Positions 1 to 8,977 of a stretch of 64,000 bases of DNA are shown here, piece after piece. Within the stretch, counting starts at the first letter, position 1; every line of letters begins with the position of its first letter. Under the pieces are notes generated by a model that was not told where the DNA came from, did not search any database, and saw only the letters and a list, made by a program, of their open reading frames with translations. A program made the translations under genes and the position numbers. The stretch is taken from the NCBI GenBank assembly GCA_947500555.1, contig CANMSE010000003.1:186001-250000 (forward strand), given 5' to 3'. This stretch comes from an uncultured Fulvivirga sp. (GTDB taxonomy: Bacteria > Bacteroidota > Bacteroidia > Cytophagales > Cyclobacteriaceae).

Positions 1-575
1 ACTTTGGTATGGCTAATCCTGAGGGTTATCGTAAAGCTTTACGCTTGATGAAATTGGCTGAGAAATTTAATAAGCCAATAGTTACATTCATTGATACTCC
101 GGGAGCTTTTCCAGGCTTAGAAGCTGAAGAAAGAGGGCAGGGTGAAGCGATAGCCAGAAACCTCAAGGAGATGTTTATGTTAAAGGTGCCTGTTATCTGT
201 ATTATAATAGGAGAGGGGGCTTCTGGTGGTGCTTTAGGAATTGCCATTGGCGATCGAGTAGTCATGTTGGAAAACACTTGGTACTCAGTTATATCACCAG
301 AGTCATGTTCTTCTATACTGTGGCGTAGTTGGGATTATAAGGAACAAGCAGCTGAGGCGTTGAAATTGACGGGAAAAGATATGCTTGAGCTTAAACTGAT
401 TGATGGCATCATAAAGGAGCCGCTAGGTGGTGCTCATACAGATATGAAAGCTATGACTAGAGAAATAAAAAAATACATTAAGTCTACTCATCAGGAATTG
501 GCAGAGATGAAGCCTGATAAACGAATTGATGAAAGAATTCAAAAGTTCTGTGCTATGGGACATTTCACAGAGTAA
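1..575 (+). CDS. accA: Acetyl-CoA carboxylase carboxyltransferase subunit alpha, 3' part only
   Basis: This is the C-terminal part of the alpha subunit of the acetyl-CoA carboxylase carboxyltransferase, which with AccD moves the carboxyl group from carboxybiotin to acetyl-CoA to make malonyl-CoA, the first step of fatty acid synthesis in the cytoplasm. The frame is open to the window edge (codons start at base 3), so the true start lies to the left. The visible part holds the crotonase-fold core typical of Acc[20 protein letters not shown], then [12 protein letters not shown] (oxyanion-hole glycines) and [15 protein letters not shown]. About 190 residues are visible, against roughly 320 for the full family. 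A strong terminator follows directly, so it ends its transcription unit. Confidence 0.97.
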   Translation, partial: FGMANPEGYRKALRLMKLAEKFNKPIVTFIDTPGAFPGLEAEERGQGEAIARNLKEMFMLKVPVICIIIGEGASGGALGIAIGDRVVMLENTWYSVISPESCSSILWRSWDYKEQAAEALKLTGKDMLELKLIDGIIKEPLGGAHTDMKAMTREIKKYIKSTHQELAEMKPDKRIDERIQKFCAMGHFTE

Positions 576-600
576 AAGATAAAAGAATCATTAAATTAGA

Positions 601-626
601 GCCACGAATATTTTCGTGGCTTTTTT
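601..626 (+). terminator. Rho-independent terminator after accA
   Basis: A perfect 8-bp stem (GCCACGAA / TTCGTGGC) with a 4-base loop is followed directly by six T. It lies 26 bases past the accA stop and separates accA from the next operon. Confidence 0.9.
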
Positions 627-644
627 ATTAAATACTATTTGAAT

Positions 645-1307
645 ATGAGAAAAATTAGCTGGTTAGATCATTTTATTAATCTTATAGTTGTAATTGCTGG
701 TATATCAGTGGCTTATACTCTAAACAATTGGAACGAATCCAGAAAAGTGAGTGAACTACAAGGTACTTACATACAATCTATGGTGGATGATCTCGATTTT
801 GATATAGCAGAACTGGACTCATTAACCATCGCGGATGAGCAAAATCTAATGATCTTTCAGCGTGTAATGAGAGTTATTAGTGAGCCGCTTAGCGAGGATT
901 CATCGGCATTTGCACTTTCGAGAATTGCGAGTATGACCACATTTGATAGTAGAAATATTACTTATGAATCAATAAAATCTTCAGGCAAATTCGAATTACT
1001 CGATTTAGAATTGAGAATTAATATCATCGAGTTTTATCACCATGGTTATGAGCGTATAGAGGAAATAGAGTCCTACTATAAGAATAACTTCGATAATCAG
1101 ATTATACCACTGATACTGCAGTCATCTCTGGAGGATCATATATTTGATAGTGAAGGTAATAAAAGAGGGTATTCATTATTCACTTCCGAAAAATTCCGAA
1201 CAATTATGGCTTTGCATATCAGCTTTCTCACTCAGAAAATTCAAGCTTATAAAAATGGGCATCAGTTGGCGCTAAACCTGGAAAAAGAACTAAAAGCTAG
1301 TTTATAA
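645..1307 (+). CDS. DUF6090-type membrane-anchored protein
   Basis: A 220-residue protein of unknown function. The N-terminus is a short cytoplasmic stretch (MRKISWLDHF) followed by one transmembrane helix at about residues 10-27 and the NNWNE motif. This matches the DUF6090 group common in Bacteroidota. The rest is helical, acidic and probably extracytoplasmic. The ATG at 645 is preferred over a TTG two codons earlier, because family members start with MRK-I-W. Its stop overlaps the ATG of the next gene by one base (TAATG), the first of three such junctions in this operon. No enzyme motif is visible. Confidence 0.75.
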   Translation: MRKISWLDHFINLIVVIAGISVAYTLNNWNESRKVSELQGTYIQSMVDDLDFDIAELDSLTIADEQNLMIFQRVMRVISEPLSEDSSAFALSRIASMTTFDSRNITYESIKSSGKFELLDLELRINIIEFYHHGYERIEEIESYYKNNFDNQIIPLILQSSLEDHIFDSEGNKRGYSLFTSEKFRTIMALHISFLTQKIQAYKNGHQLALNLEKELKASL

Positions 1308-2143
1308 TGAAGCTGCATGTCATCAATACAGGCTTTTTCAAGTTAGATGGTGGAGCTATGTTTGGTGTGGTTCCAAAGTCACTTTGGCAACGTACCAATC
1401 CAGCCGATGACAATAATTTGTGTACCTGGGCTATGCGCTGTCTGCTCATTGAAGATGGAAATCGACTGATATTAATTGACAATGGTATTGGTGATAAACA
1501 GGATGAAAATTTTCTAAGGCACTATTATTTGCATGGAGACGATAGTTTGTTGAAATCACTTAAGGGGGCTGGCTTTTCCGAAAATGATATTACAGATATG
1601 TTCCTTACTCACCTACATTTCGATCATTGTGGTGGAGGTGTGATAAATAGTAATGGTAAGGCAGAGCTTACTTTTAAGAATGCACAATACTGGTCGCATA
1701 GTGGTCATTGGAAATGGGCAACTGAGCCCAATCCCAGAGAAAAAGCCTCTTTTTTGAAGGAGAATATTTTGCCCATGCAGCAAAGTGGGCATCTCAATTT
1801 TGCAGATCAACAAAATGAGCCTTTCCCGCAGTTTGATATTGAAACAATGGATGGTCATACCGACAAACAGATGATCCCCAAAATCAAATATAAAGGCATG
1901 ACCATTGCCTTCATGGCGGATCTTTTACCTTCTACAGGTCATATTCCATTACCTTATGTGATGGGGTACGATACCCGACCCCTGCTCACAATGGATGAAA
2001 AGAAACGGTTTTTAGGTGAAGCAGCTGATAACAACTACATTCTATTTTTAGAGCATGATGCTCAAAACGAATGTTGTACAGTAAAACACACTGAAAAAGG
2101 AGTACGGCTGGACAAAACCTTTCCACTAGCAGAAATTCTTTAA
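1307..2143 (+). CDS. Metallo-beta-lactamase-fold hydrolase
   Basis: A 278-residue soluble metal-dependent hydrolase. The zinc-binding signature THLHFDHCGG gives H102, H104, D106 and H107. Further ligand candidates are the His in MDGHTDKQ, the Asp in FMADLLPSTGH and the His in FLEHDAQ, in the usual order for the fold. There is no signal peptide, so it is probably cytoplasmic. Lactonases and other ester hydrolases share this arrangement; the substrate cannot be read from the sequence. It is coupled by TAATG overlaps both to the DUF6090 gene before it and to the patatin gene after it, suggesting equimolar synthesis. A lipid-derived or lactone substrate is an inference from the patatin neighbour. 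Confidence 0.85.
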   Translation: MKLHVINTGFFKLDGGAMFGVVPKSLWQRTNPADDNNLCTWAMRCLLIEDGNRLILIDNGIGDKQDENFLRHYYLHGDDSLLKSLKGAGFSENDITDMFLTHLHFDHCGGGVINSNGKAELTFKNAQYWSHSGHWKWATEPNPREKASFLKENILPMQQSGHLNFADQQNEPFPQFDIETMDGHTDKQMIPKIKYKGMTIAFMADLLPSTGHIPLPYVMGYDTRPLLTMDEKKRFLGEAADNNYILFLEHDAQNECCTVKHTEKGVRLDKTFPLAEIL

Positions 2144-2913
2144 TGAAGTATAAAACTGGTCTTGTATTATCTGGGGGAGGAGCAAGAGGAGTAGCTCATA
2201 TTGGTATTATCAAAGCTCTGGAAGAAGCTGAAGTCCAATTGGATATTATATCGGGTACAAGCTCAGGGGCTATTGTAGGAGCACTTTATGCGTACGGTTA
2301 TTCAACCAACGAAATTTTAAAAATGGTATTGGAAATTAAACCCTGGAGTCTAATAAGTCCGGCATTGAATACCAAGGGGCTTTTGAAAATTGAGGTACTT
2401 CAAAAATTTTTAGAGAAATATCTACCTATTAACGATTTCAACTCATTAAAAATACCTTTAAGAGTTGCGGCTACTAATTTAAGGAAGGGTAAAACAGAAT
2501 ACTTTGCTGAGGGAAAACTGATTGATGCTATTTGTGCTTCTTGTTGTATACCGGTGTTGTTTAATCCGGTGAAGTATAATGATGAATTGTATTTTGATGG
2601 TGGCATATTAAATAATCTTCCCGTTGAAGCAATAAGAGAAGACACTGAGCGGGTAATAGGTTGTCATTCAAACCCTGTAGATGATAATTTTCAGTTCAAA
2701 AATTTTTCAAGTGCTATTGAAAGAGGGTTGATGCTGGCGATCACACGGAATGTTTATCAGAGCACTGCGTCATGTGATTTTCTTATAGAACCAAAAGGAC
2801 TGGAAAAGTACAAGGTCATGGATATTGGCAAAGCAAAGGATATCTTTAGGATAGGGTATCAAGAAGCGGTATTTCAGATCAAAAAAATGAAACTTAATAA
2901 ATATTTAGGATAA
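2143..2913 (+). CDS. Patatin-like phospholipase
   Basis: A 256-residue serine acyl hydrolase of the patatin family, expected to cleave acyl chains from phospholipids or related esters. All catalytic elements are present: the glycine-rich oxyanion loop SGGGARG (residues 10-16), the nucleophile elbow GTSSG with Ser40, and the dyad aspartate in FDGG (D152). There is no signal peptide or barrel domain, so it resembles the short cytoplasmic RssA-type members rather than secreted PlpD types. It overlaps both flanking genes by one base. The C-terminus (IKKMKLNKYLG) is basic, which could aid membrane association (inference). Confidence 0.92.
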   Translation: MKYKTGLVLSGGGARGVAHIGIIKALEEAEVQLDIISGTSSGAIVGALYAYGYSTNEILKMVLEIKPWSLISPALNTKGLLKIEVLQKFLEKYLPINDFNSLKIPLRVAATNLRKGKTEYFAEGKLIDAICASCCIPVLFNPVKYNDELYFDGGILNNLPVEAIREDTERVIGCHSNPVDDNFQFKNFSSAIERGLMLAITRNVYQSTASCDFLIEPKGLEKYKVMDIGKAKDIFRIGYQEAVFQIKKMKLNKYLG

Positions 2914-4898
2914 TGAATTTCAAAGAACAAATCCTGCAAGGAATTCCTAAAGAACTTCCGACTCCTCAGCCTTATGATGATTCGGTTAATCATGCACCAA
3001 AGCGAAAGGATATTCTAAGTAGTGAGGAAAAGAAATTAGCGTTAAGAAATGCCCTTAGATATTTTGATCCAAAGCATCATGAAACTCTGATTCCTGAATT
3101 CAAAGAAGAGCTTGCTGCTCATGGCAGAATTTATATGCATAGGTTTAGGCCTAACTATGATATGTACGCCAGACCGTTGGAAGAATACCCTTTTAAATCT
3201 CAGCAAGCGGGAGCAATAATGCTCATGATCCAGAACAATCTGGATCCTGCTGTAGCACAACACCCTCATGAATTGATCACTTACGGGGGTAATGGTGCTG
3301 TTTTTCAAAATTGGGCGCAGTATCTGTTGACCATGCAATATCTCGCCACTATGGGAGATGATCAGACTTTGCATATGTATTCAGGGCACCCCATGGGACT
3401 TTTTCCTTCCTCTGAGAATGCACCGCGAGTGATAGTCACGAACGGCATGATGATTCCAAACTATTCATCTCAAGACGATTGGGAGAAGTATAACGCTATG
3501 GGAGTCACCCAATATGGTCAGATGACAGCAGGATCTTACATGTATATTGGGCCACAAGGTATCGTTCATGGTACAACTATAACAGTTTTAAATGCAGGTC
3601 GAAAAATTGGTGGACCGAGCGCTGGACTAGCTGGAAAGTTATTCGTCTCATCTGGCTTGGGTGGTATGAGCGGTGCTCAACCTAAGGCTGGTAATATTGC
3701 AGGTTGTATCTCAGTAATTGCAGAGGTTAACCCTAAAGCTACCAAAATCCGTCACAGTCAAGGATGGGTTGATGAGGTATTCGATAATCTGGATGATCTT
3801 GTGGAGCGCGTGCAGAAGGCCAAAGCTGCAAAGGAGATAGTTTCAATTGCATATCAGGGCAATATTGTTGACGTATGGGAAAAGTTTGATAAAGAAGGTG
3901 TTTACATTGATTTGGGTTCAGATCAAACGTCACTTCATAACCCATGGGCTGGAGGTTATTACCCTGTTGATATGAGCTATGAAGAAGCCAACGAGTTAAT
4001 GACTGATAATCCTGATCGGTTTAAAGGAGAGGTACAGCAAACTTTGGTAAGACATGCTGAAGCAATTAATAGACACACGGCAAAAGGAACCTACTTCTTC
4101 GATTATGGCAACGCCTTTTTATTAGAAGCTTCACGAGCGGGGGCTCCTGTCATGAATACAAAAGGAGAATTTCGGTATCCATCATATGTTCAGGATATAA
4201 TGGGCCCCATGTGTTTTGATTATGGATTTGGTCCTTTTCGTTGGGTATGCACAAGTGGAAATCCACAAGATTTGGTTAAATCAGATCAAATAGCGTCTGA
4301 TGTGCTTCTTAAGTTACAAGCTGAATCTCCACCTGAGATTCAACAGCAAATGGCAGATAATATACAATGGATTAAAGCTGCCGGAGAGAATAAATTGGTG
4401 GTAGGTTCACAAGCGCGAATCCTTTATGCTGACGCAATTGGTAGAATTGAAATAGCAAGAGCTTTTAACAAAGCCATTGCGAATGACGAAATAAGACCAA
4501 TTGTACTAGGTAGGGATCATCACGATGTTTCTGGTACTGACAGTCCATATAGGGAAACTTCTAATATCTATGATGGCTCAAAATTTACAGCCGATATGGC
4601 TATCCACAATGTTATAGGTGACTCTTTTCGAGGAGCCACATGGGTTTCTATCCATAATGGAGGTGGTGTTGGCTGGGGAGAAGTTATGAATGGTGGCTTT
4701 GGTATGTTACTAGATGGGAGTGCGGAAGCAGATCAACGGCTTGAGAACATGTTATTTTTTGATGTTAACAATGGAATTGCTCGTAGAAGTTGGGCCAGGA
4801 ATGAGGAAGCTGTATTTGCAATAAAAAGAGCGATGGAGAGTAATGATAATCTTGTTGTTACTCTACCAAATCTTGTTGATGACAATTTAATAACCTAA
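2913..4898 (+). CDS. hutU: Urocanate hydratase (urocanase)
   Basis: Urocanase, the second enzyme of histidine degradation, converts urocanate to 4-imidazolone-5-propionate using tightly bound NAD+. The 661-residue protein has the N-terminal signature YGGNGAVFQNW (residues 124-134), a long nucleotide-binding middle part (GAGR-like turn in VLNAGRKIGGPSAG), the conserved GPFRW at 440-444 followed by VCTSGNPQDL, and the C-terminal HNGGGVGWGEVMNGG stretch. It is about 100 residues longer than the Pseudomonas type and matches the long form I recall in Bacteroidota. Its start overlaps the patatin stop by one base. No hutH, hutI or hutG lies in the window, so its operon partners are not histidine-pathway genes, which is unusual. 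Confidence 0.95.
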   Translation: MNFKEQILQGIPKELPTPQPYDDSVNHAPKRKDILSSEEKKLALRNALRYFDPKHHETLIPEFKEELAAHGRIYMHRFRPNYDMYARPLEEYPFKSQQAGAIMLMIQNNLDPAVAQHPHELITYGGNGAVFQNWAQYLLTMQYLATMGDDQTLHMYSGHPMGLFPSSENAPRVIVTNGMMIPNYSSQDDWEKYNAMGVTQYGQMTAGSYMYIGPQGIVHGTTITVLNAGRKIGGPSAGLAGKLFVSSGLGGMSGAQPKAGNIAGCISVIAEVNPKATKIRHSQGWVDEVFDNLDDLVERVQKAKAAKEIVSIAYQGNIVDVWEKFDKEGVYIDLGSDQTSLHNPWAGGYYPVDMSYEEANELMTDNPDRFKGEVQQTLVRHAEAINRHTAKGTYFFDYGNAFLLEASRAGAPVMNTKGEFRYPSYVQDIMGPMCFDYGFGPFRWVCTSGNPQDLVKSDQIASDVLLKLQAESPPEIQQQMADNIQWIKAAGENKLVVGSQARILYADAIGRIEIARAFNKAIANDEIRPIVLGRDHHDVSGTDSPYRETSNIYDGSKFTADMAIHNVIGDSFRGATWVSIHNGGGVGWGEVMNGGFGMLLDGSAEADQRLENMLFFDVNNGIARRSWARNEEAVFAIKRAMESNDNLVVTLPNLVDDNLIT

Positions 4899-4910
4899 AT
4901 TAAATATCAA

Positions 4911-4948
4911 TTCAAGGTATAATTAATTAATCTTGAAGAATACATTTG
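4911..4948 (+). promoter_or_regulatory. Promoter -7 element with upstream inverted repeat
   Basis: TACATTTG at 4941-4948 matches the Bacteroidota -7 consensus TAnnTTTG and lies 42 bases before the first barrel gene. Just upstream, TTCAAG (4911-4916) and CTTGAA (4932-4937) form a 6-bp inverted repeat with a 15-base spacer, in the position of the -33 region. No clear TTTG -33 box is present, so activation or repression at the repeat is possible (inference). Confidence 0.5.
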
Positions 4949-4989
4949 TATACAATTAGAATTAACACTTTTTAAATATTAAAAGACTT

Positions 4990-5460
4990 ATGAAAAAACA
5001 AATACTATTATTGATCGCGGTTGGCTGCTTAAGTTTCACTTCCTATTCTCAATCAAAAATAGGAGGAAACCTTGTTTATGGAACAGAAATAGAGGAATTA
5101 GGGATAGGAATTGTAGGAGAGTTTTTCTTAAAAAATGATCTTTCATTAGCTCCTGGGTTTAACTACTACTTCGCTGACGATCCCATTAGTTTTTGGGAGT
5201 TAAACGCTAATATTAATTACTATTTTTCAGAATCAAGTTCTGTTTCGGTATATGGTTTGGCAGGATTAAATTTAGCCAGAATATCTATAGATAATGGTTT
5301 TGGAGAAGATCGGTCTGATAGTGAGCTAGGGGTTAATATTGGAATTGGAGCCAATTTCGACATAAACAGTTCAGTAGAACCATTTACTGAGTTCAGGTAT
5401 GTAATTGGTGATTTTGATCAGGCAGTATTTGCTTTCGGACTTAAATTTCCATTAAAGTAA
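4990..5460 (+). CDS. Small outer-membrane beta-barrel protein
   Basis: A 156-residue exported protein with a classic signal peptide (MKKQILLLIAVGCLSFTSYS, cleavage before or after Gln-Ser). The mature part is made of alternating amphipathic strands with aromatic girdles and short acidic turns, ending in FAFGLKFPLK. This is the pattern of an eight-stranded outer-membrane barrel of the OmpA-barrel or OmpW-like class. Function is unknown; such proteins are often porin-like or stability factors. It is the first of four consecutive small barrel genes on the plus strand and lies 9 bases before the next. Confidence 0.8.
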   Translation: MKKQILLLIAVGCLSFTSYSQSKIGGNLVYGTEIEELGIGIVGEFFLKNDLSLAPGFNYYFADDPISFWELNANINYYFSESSSVSVYGLAGLNLARISIDNGFGEDRSDSELGVNIGIGANFDINSSVEPFTEFRYVIGDFDQAVFAFGLKFPLK

Positions 5461-5469
5461 AATACAATA

Positions 5470-6066
5470 ATGAAAAATATAAGATTCTATTTGGTACTCA
5501 TTTTGAGCTTAACTATTGTTCATATTTCAAGTGCGCAAACAGATAAGGGTAATATGATTGTTGGTGGTTCTTTAGCATTGGACTTTGATAAAGATTCTCG
5601 AGAAGTTGCAGGAAATTCTATTGATTTTGGTAACACTACTACTTTAATATTGAGCCCAACTGTTGGTTACTTCGTTATAGATGGCTTAGTCTTAGGTGCT
5701 GAAGTCTCATTTCAGCGTTCAAAATTTAAGCCAGATCAAGGCGATGGAGAATCCACATCTAGTCTATTTACTTTTGGGCCTTTCGCTAAATACTATTTAG
5801 ACAATGGGTTATTTGGTATGGCCACAATGGCCTTTGGTTCAGGCAAGAGTGAATTTAATTCAGATGGATTTTCAGGTGAATCAAAAATTGGTATATTTTC
5901 ATGGAGAGTGGGGGCTGGTTATGCTGCATTTTTAAATGATAATGTATCTATTGAACCTATGTTATCTTATGGCTCATTGAGAAGAGAGGATAAAGATGCA
6001 GATTTAGAGACATTTGATTTTGATAAGAGTTTTACGATTAGTGTAGGGTTTACAATCTTTTTATAA
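5470..6066 (+). CDS. Outer-membrane beta-barrel protein
   Basis: A 198-residue exported protein with a signal peptide (MKNIRFYLVLILSLTIVHIS, then SAQ cleavage site). The mature part alternates glycine-rich and aromatic strands (TVGYFVIDGLVLGAEVSFQ, FAKYYLDNGLFGMATMAFG) and ends in a strand closing with Phe-Leu, as expected for an outer-membrane barrel inserted by the BAM complex. It is co-transcribed with the preceding barrel gene (9-base gap). No ligand or enzyme site is visible. Confidence 0.8.
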   Translation: MKNIRFYLVLILSLTIVHISSAQTDKGNMIVGGSLALDFDKDSREVAGNSIDFGNTTTLILSPTVGYFVIDGLVLGAEVSFQRSKFKPDQGDGESTSSLFTFGPFAKYYLDNGLFGMATMAFGSGKSEFNSDGFSGESKIGIFSWRVGAGYAAFLNDNVSIEPMLSYGSLRREDKDADLETFDFDKSFTISVGFTIFL

Positions 6067-6194
6067 ATATTTAGTACATTGTTTATTTGTTCTTTGATTA
6101 AGAAAGAGTTTTCTTAGTTTTAAGACATATTTAAAAAATTATGTGATTTTCATTAATTCTATTAAATTAAGGCTTCATTAAACAAAAACTCAAT

Positions 6195-6788
6195 ATGAAA
6201 AAGATTACTCTATTATCATTATTTGTATTTGGGATCATGCTATCAACGCAGGCTCAAGTAGGCCTTGGTATTAAAGGTGGACTAAACTTTGCAAACCAAG
6301 ACTATGAGTCTGACGGCCTTAGCGTTTCTCCTGATGGTAGAACGGGTCTGCATTTCGGTGCATTTTTAGTTTTAAACCTTTCTGATAATATCGGCTTGCA
6401 GCCAGAATTACTATACTCTCAAAAAGGTATTAAATTTGAGTCTGGTGGTTTCAATATAGAAGAAAACTTTAATTATATCGATCTTCCAATTTTGCTTAGA
6501 TATAATATAAATGAGATGATTAGTTTACATGCCGGACCTCAATTAAGTTTTTTATTATCTGCTGAAGATCAGGATGGTAATGATTTTGATGATGAAGTGA
6601 GCGGTACCGATTTAGCACTATCTTTTGGCGGACAGATTGATCTTCCTGCAGGTTTTGTAGGTGGATTACGTTATAATCTAGGTCTTTCAGATATTTATGA
6701 TGGTCCCGAAGATCCTAGTTTTAGTAGTCCTGAAATAAGAAACAGGGTATTTCAAATATATGTAGGATGGAAACTTTTTGGTGGTTGA
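6195..6788 (+). CDS. PorT-like outer-membrane beta-barrel protein, copy 1
   Basis: A 197-residue exported barrel of the PorT-like type (PF13568-like). It has a signal peptide ending TQAQ, then VGLGIKGGLNFAN, the LQPELLYSQKG strand, the YIDLPILLRYNI strand and a closing strand VFQIYVGWKLFGG. These landmarks are the hallmark of the family in Bacteroidota. It shares the same landmarks in the same order with the next gene (IKGGLNFAN, QPE-LYS-KG, YI-IPILL, GLRY-LGLSDI, FQIY-G-KLFG), so the two are tandem paralogues. Function is unknown. Confidence 0.88.
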   Translation: MKKITLLSLFVFGIMLSTQAQVGLGIKGGLNFANQDYESDGLSVSPDGRTGLHFGAFLVLNLSDNIGLQPELLYSQKGIKFESGGFNIEENFNYIDLPILLRYNINEMISLHAGPQLSFLLSAEDQDGNDFDDEVSGTDLALSFGGQIDLPAGFVGGLRYNLGLSDIYDGPEDPSFSSPEIRNRVFQIYVGWKLFGG

Positions 6789-6825
6789 GTCATTAGCTCT
6801 ATCTCAACTTAATAGGTATAGAATT

Positions 6826-6850
6826 AAGCCAATCTTAGGATTGGCTTTTT
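6826..6850 (+). terminator. Rho-independent terminator between the two PorT-like genes
   Basis: A 9-bp stem AAGCCAATC / GATTGGCTT with loop TTAG runs into five T. It lies 37 bases past the stop of copy 1 and shows that copy 2 starts downstream of it, with its own promoter. Confidence 0.85.
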
Positions 6851-6894
6851 CATTTGTACATATTTGTTATGTTTTAAACAAAAAAATGAGTGTT

Positions 6895-7455
6895 ATGAAA
6901 AAAACAATTCTATTAGTAGTTGCATTATTTGCTTTTGGTTATACGCAAGCACAATTAAAAGGAGGTATTAAAGGAGGATTAAACTTCGCTAATGTAGATT
7001 CTGATACTGATGCAGACGGTAAAACAGGCTATCATTTTGGTGTTTATTTAAATGCTGGACTTGCTGGATTTTCTATACAACCAGAAATTCTGTACTCTGT
7101 GAAGGGAGCAGAAGACTTCGATTTGACATATATCGAAATTCCAATACTGCTTCAGAAAAACTTTGCAAAAGTTTTAAACATTCATCTAGGGCCTCAGTTT
7201 GGTTTCTTAACAAAAGCTGAATCAGAGTTCGTTGATCCAATAACGGGAAGTTCGACTAACGCGGATATCAAAGACAATTTAAAGAGTGCTGATTTAAGTG
7301 CCGTTTTTGGTGCAGGAGTTAATTTGCCTGGTGGATTAAGTGGTGGTTTAAGATACGTTTTAGGATTAAGTGATATAGGAGATGAAGTAGGTTTTCCAGA
7401 AACTAAAAACAGGACTTTTCAAATATATATCGGCTATAAATTGTTTGGAAAATAG
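6895..7455 (+). CDS. PorT-like outer-membrane beta-barrel protein, copy 2
   Basis: A 186-residue exported barrel, paralogue of the preceding gene. The start at 6895 (MKKTILLVVALFAFGYTQAQ) is chosen because it gives a clean signal peptide with a TQAQ cleavage site. A start at 6778 would read through a terminator and overlap the previous gene; the ATG at 6886, three codons upstream, is a second possibility. The mature protein repeats the landmarks of copy 1: IKGGLNFAN, FSIQPEILYSVKG, YIEIPILL, GLRYVLGLSDI and FQIYIGYKLFGK. Tandem duplication followed by divergence is the simplest reading. Confidence 0.87.
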   Translation: MKKTILLVVALFAFGYTQAQLKGGIKGGLNFANVDSDTDADGKTGYHFGVYLNAGLAGFSIQPEILYSVKGAEDFDLTYIEIPILLQKNFAKVLNIHLGPQFGFLTKAESEFVDPITGSSTNADIKDNLKSADLSAVFGAGVNLPGGLSGGLRYVLGLSDIGDEVGFPETKNRTFQIYIGYKLFGK

Positions 7456-7470
7456 TTCAAGCGGAGATGC

Positions 7471-7504
7471 AAAAAAAGCTGATCTATCTAGATCAGCTTT
7501 TTTT
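7471..7504. terminator. Bidirectional terminator between barrel gene and tyrS
   Basis: GCTGATCT / AGATCAGC (7478-7485 and 7490-7497) with a 4-base loop is flanked by seven A on the left and seven T on the right. It can therefore end transcripts from both the plus-strand barrel gene and the minus-strand tyrS, whose stop codon lies in the T tract. Confidence 0.9.
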
Positions 7505-8792
7505 ATGACTCAACTTTTATCAAATAGTAATTCTTTTTTCCCTTCTGTGCTAGAAGATACTTTTCCTGAAGCAACTTAAAGTCAACAGAACTACCAGCAT
7601 CAGTTAACTTCTCCTTATTTATACTAACGCCCCCACCTTGGATCATTCTTCTAGCTTCGCCTTTAGATTTAAATATAAGGCCATCGACTGTTTCTGAGAG
7701 TAAGGTGGCTACATCTGGAGACTCATTTAAAGCATTTGAACTAATGGTGGTTTGGGGAACTCCTTTAAAGACTGATAATAAGGTTTTTTCATCTATAGCT
7801 ACCAAATCTTCGGTAGTCGATTTCCCAAAAAGTATTTGAGAAGCTTTAACAGCCGATTCATATTCTTTTTCGGAATGAACCCTAATAGTTATATCCTTCG
7901 CTAAAGTCTCTTGAAGTTTTCTTAAATGGGGAGCTTCTTGATGCTCTTTTTCAAGACTTTCAATTTCATCTTTTGTGAGTAAAGTAAAAATACGAATATA
8001 ATTAGCAGCGTCTACGTCACTTGAATTGAGCCAGTACTGATAAAACTCATAAGGAGAAGTGCGTTCAGGATCGAGCCAGACATTACCGGCTTCAGTTTTA
8101 CCAAACTTTGTTCCATCGGCTTTTTTTATCAATGGAGTAGTTACTGCAAATGCTTCACCTCTGTCTTTTCTTCGTATTAACTCAGTTCCTGTTACAATAT
8201 TTCCCCATTGGTCAGAGCCTCCCAGTTGGAGTTTGCAATTCTTATTCTTGAATAACCAATAGTAGTCATACCCTTGGACTAATTGATAAGAAAACTCAGT
8301 AAACGACATACCAGTTTCTCCCTCCAACCTCTTCTTAACAGAATCTTTGGCCATCATATAGTTAACTGTAATATGTTTGCCTACATCTCGGATAAAATCG
8401 AGAAAATTAAGATTCTTAAACCAATCATAGTTATTTACTATTTCGGCAGGGTTTGTGTCAGTTTCAAAATCCAGGAATCTGGATAATTGCTCTTTAATTC
8501 CATTTAAATTTTTACTTATTTCCTCTTCAGAAAGAAGGTTTCTTTCGGCAGATTTTCCAGAAGGATCACCGACCATACCTGTTGCACCGCCTACCAAAGC
8601 AACGGGCTTATGACCTGCTCTTTGGAAGTGAACTAATGTCATTATTTGTACGAGGCTTCCAATATGAAGTGAGTCAGCAGTAGGATCAAACCCTATATAG
8701 CCGCTTGTAACCTCTTTAGATAGTTGTTCTTCTGTTCCAGGCATGATGTCATGAATCATGCCGCGCCATTTCAATTCTTCAATAAAATTCAT
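7503..8792 (-). CDS. tyrS: Tyrosine--tRNA ligase
   Basis: Class I aminoacyl-tRNA synthetase that charges tRNA-Tyr. The 429-residue length is standard for bacterial TyrRS. The HIGH motif appears as HIGS (residues 43-46) after GFDPTADSL, the KMSKS loop appears as KFGKT (229-233), and the tyrosine-binding region is [15 protein letters not shown]. The C-terminal S4-like RNA-binding domain is visible as [16 protein letters not shown]. It is a single gene with its own promoter just upstream and a shared terminator downstream. Confidence 0.97.
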   Translation of the reverse strand: MNFIEELKWRGMIHDIMPGTEEQLSKEVTSGYIGFDPTADSLHIGSLVQIMTLVHFQRAGHKPVALVGGATGMVGDPSGKSAERNLLSEEEISKNLNGIKEQLSRFLDFETDTNPAEIVNNYDWFKNLNFLDFIRDVGKHITVNYMMAKDSVKKRLEGETGMSFTEFSYQLVQGYDYYWLFKNKNCKLQLGGSDQWGNIVTGTELIRRKDRGEAFAVTTPLIKKADGTKFGKTEAGNVWLDPERTSPYEFYQYWLNSSDVDAANYIRIFTLLTKDEIESLEKEHQEAPHLRKLQETLAKDITIRVHSEKEYESAVKASQILFGKSTTEDLVAIDEKTLLSVFKGVPQTTISSNALNESPDVATLLSETVDGLIFKSKGEARRMIQGGGVSINKEKLTDAGSSVDFKLLQEKYLLAQKGKKNYYLIKVES

Positions 8793-8811
8793 TCTTGTCC
8801 TTTTCTTGCTG

Positions 8812-8846
8812 CAAATATAGAAAAGTAGTCTAGTTGACTACCCAAA
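8812..8846 (-). promoter_or_regulatory. Promoter of tyrS
   Basis: On the minus strand TATATTTG (8812-8819) matches the Bacteroidota -7 element TAnnTTTG, and TTTG (8843-8846) is a possible -33 box with a 23-base spacer. A 6-bp inverted repeat GTAGTC / GACTAC (8825-8830, 8836-8841) sits between the two boxes. The transcript would start about 15 bases before the tyrS ATG. Confidence 0.6.
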
Positions 8847-8904
8847 ATGTCAAAATTGCTGTTGGCATTCAACACCTTTTTTGACCGTTAAAATTCACAA
8901 TAAA

Positions 8905-8925
8905 TTGTTCATGGAATCTGAACAA
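8905..8925. promoter_or_regulatory. Inverted repeat upstream of the RND efflux operon, candidate operator
   Basis: TTGTTCA and TGAACAA form a perfect 7-bp inverted repeat with a 7-base spacer, 52 bases before the adaptor start codon. The size and symmetry fit a TetR- or MarR-type operator, the usual repressors of RND pumps. No such regulator gene lies next to the operon, so the binding protein, if any, is encoded elsewhere (inference). Confidence 0.4.
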
Positions 8926-8977
8926 CCAAAACCGATTGATGCAGTCTTAAGTGTAACCAATAACCTCATATTTTCAA

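Noticed and set aside
6778..6894. Earlier start for the second PorT-like gene at 6778
   Set aside because: It would run through a strong terminator and place about 39 residues before the signal peptide.
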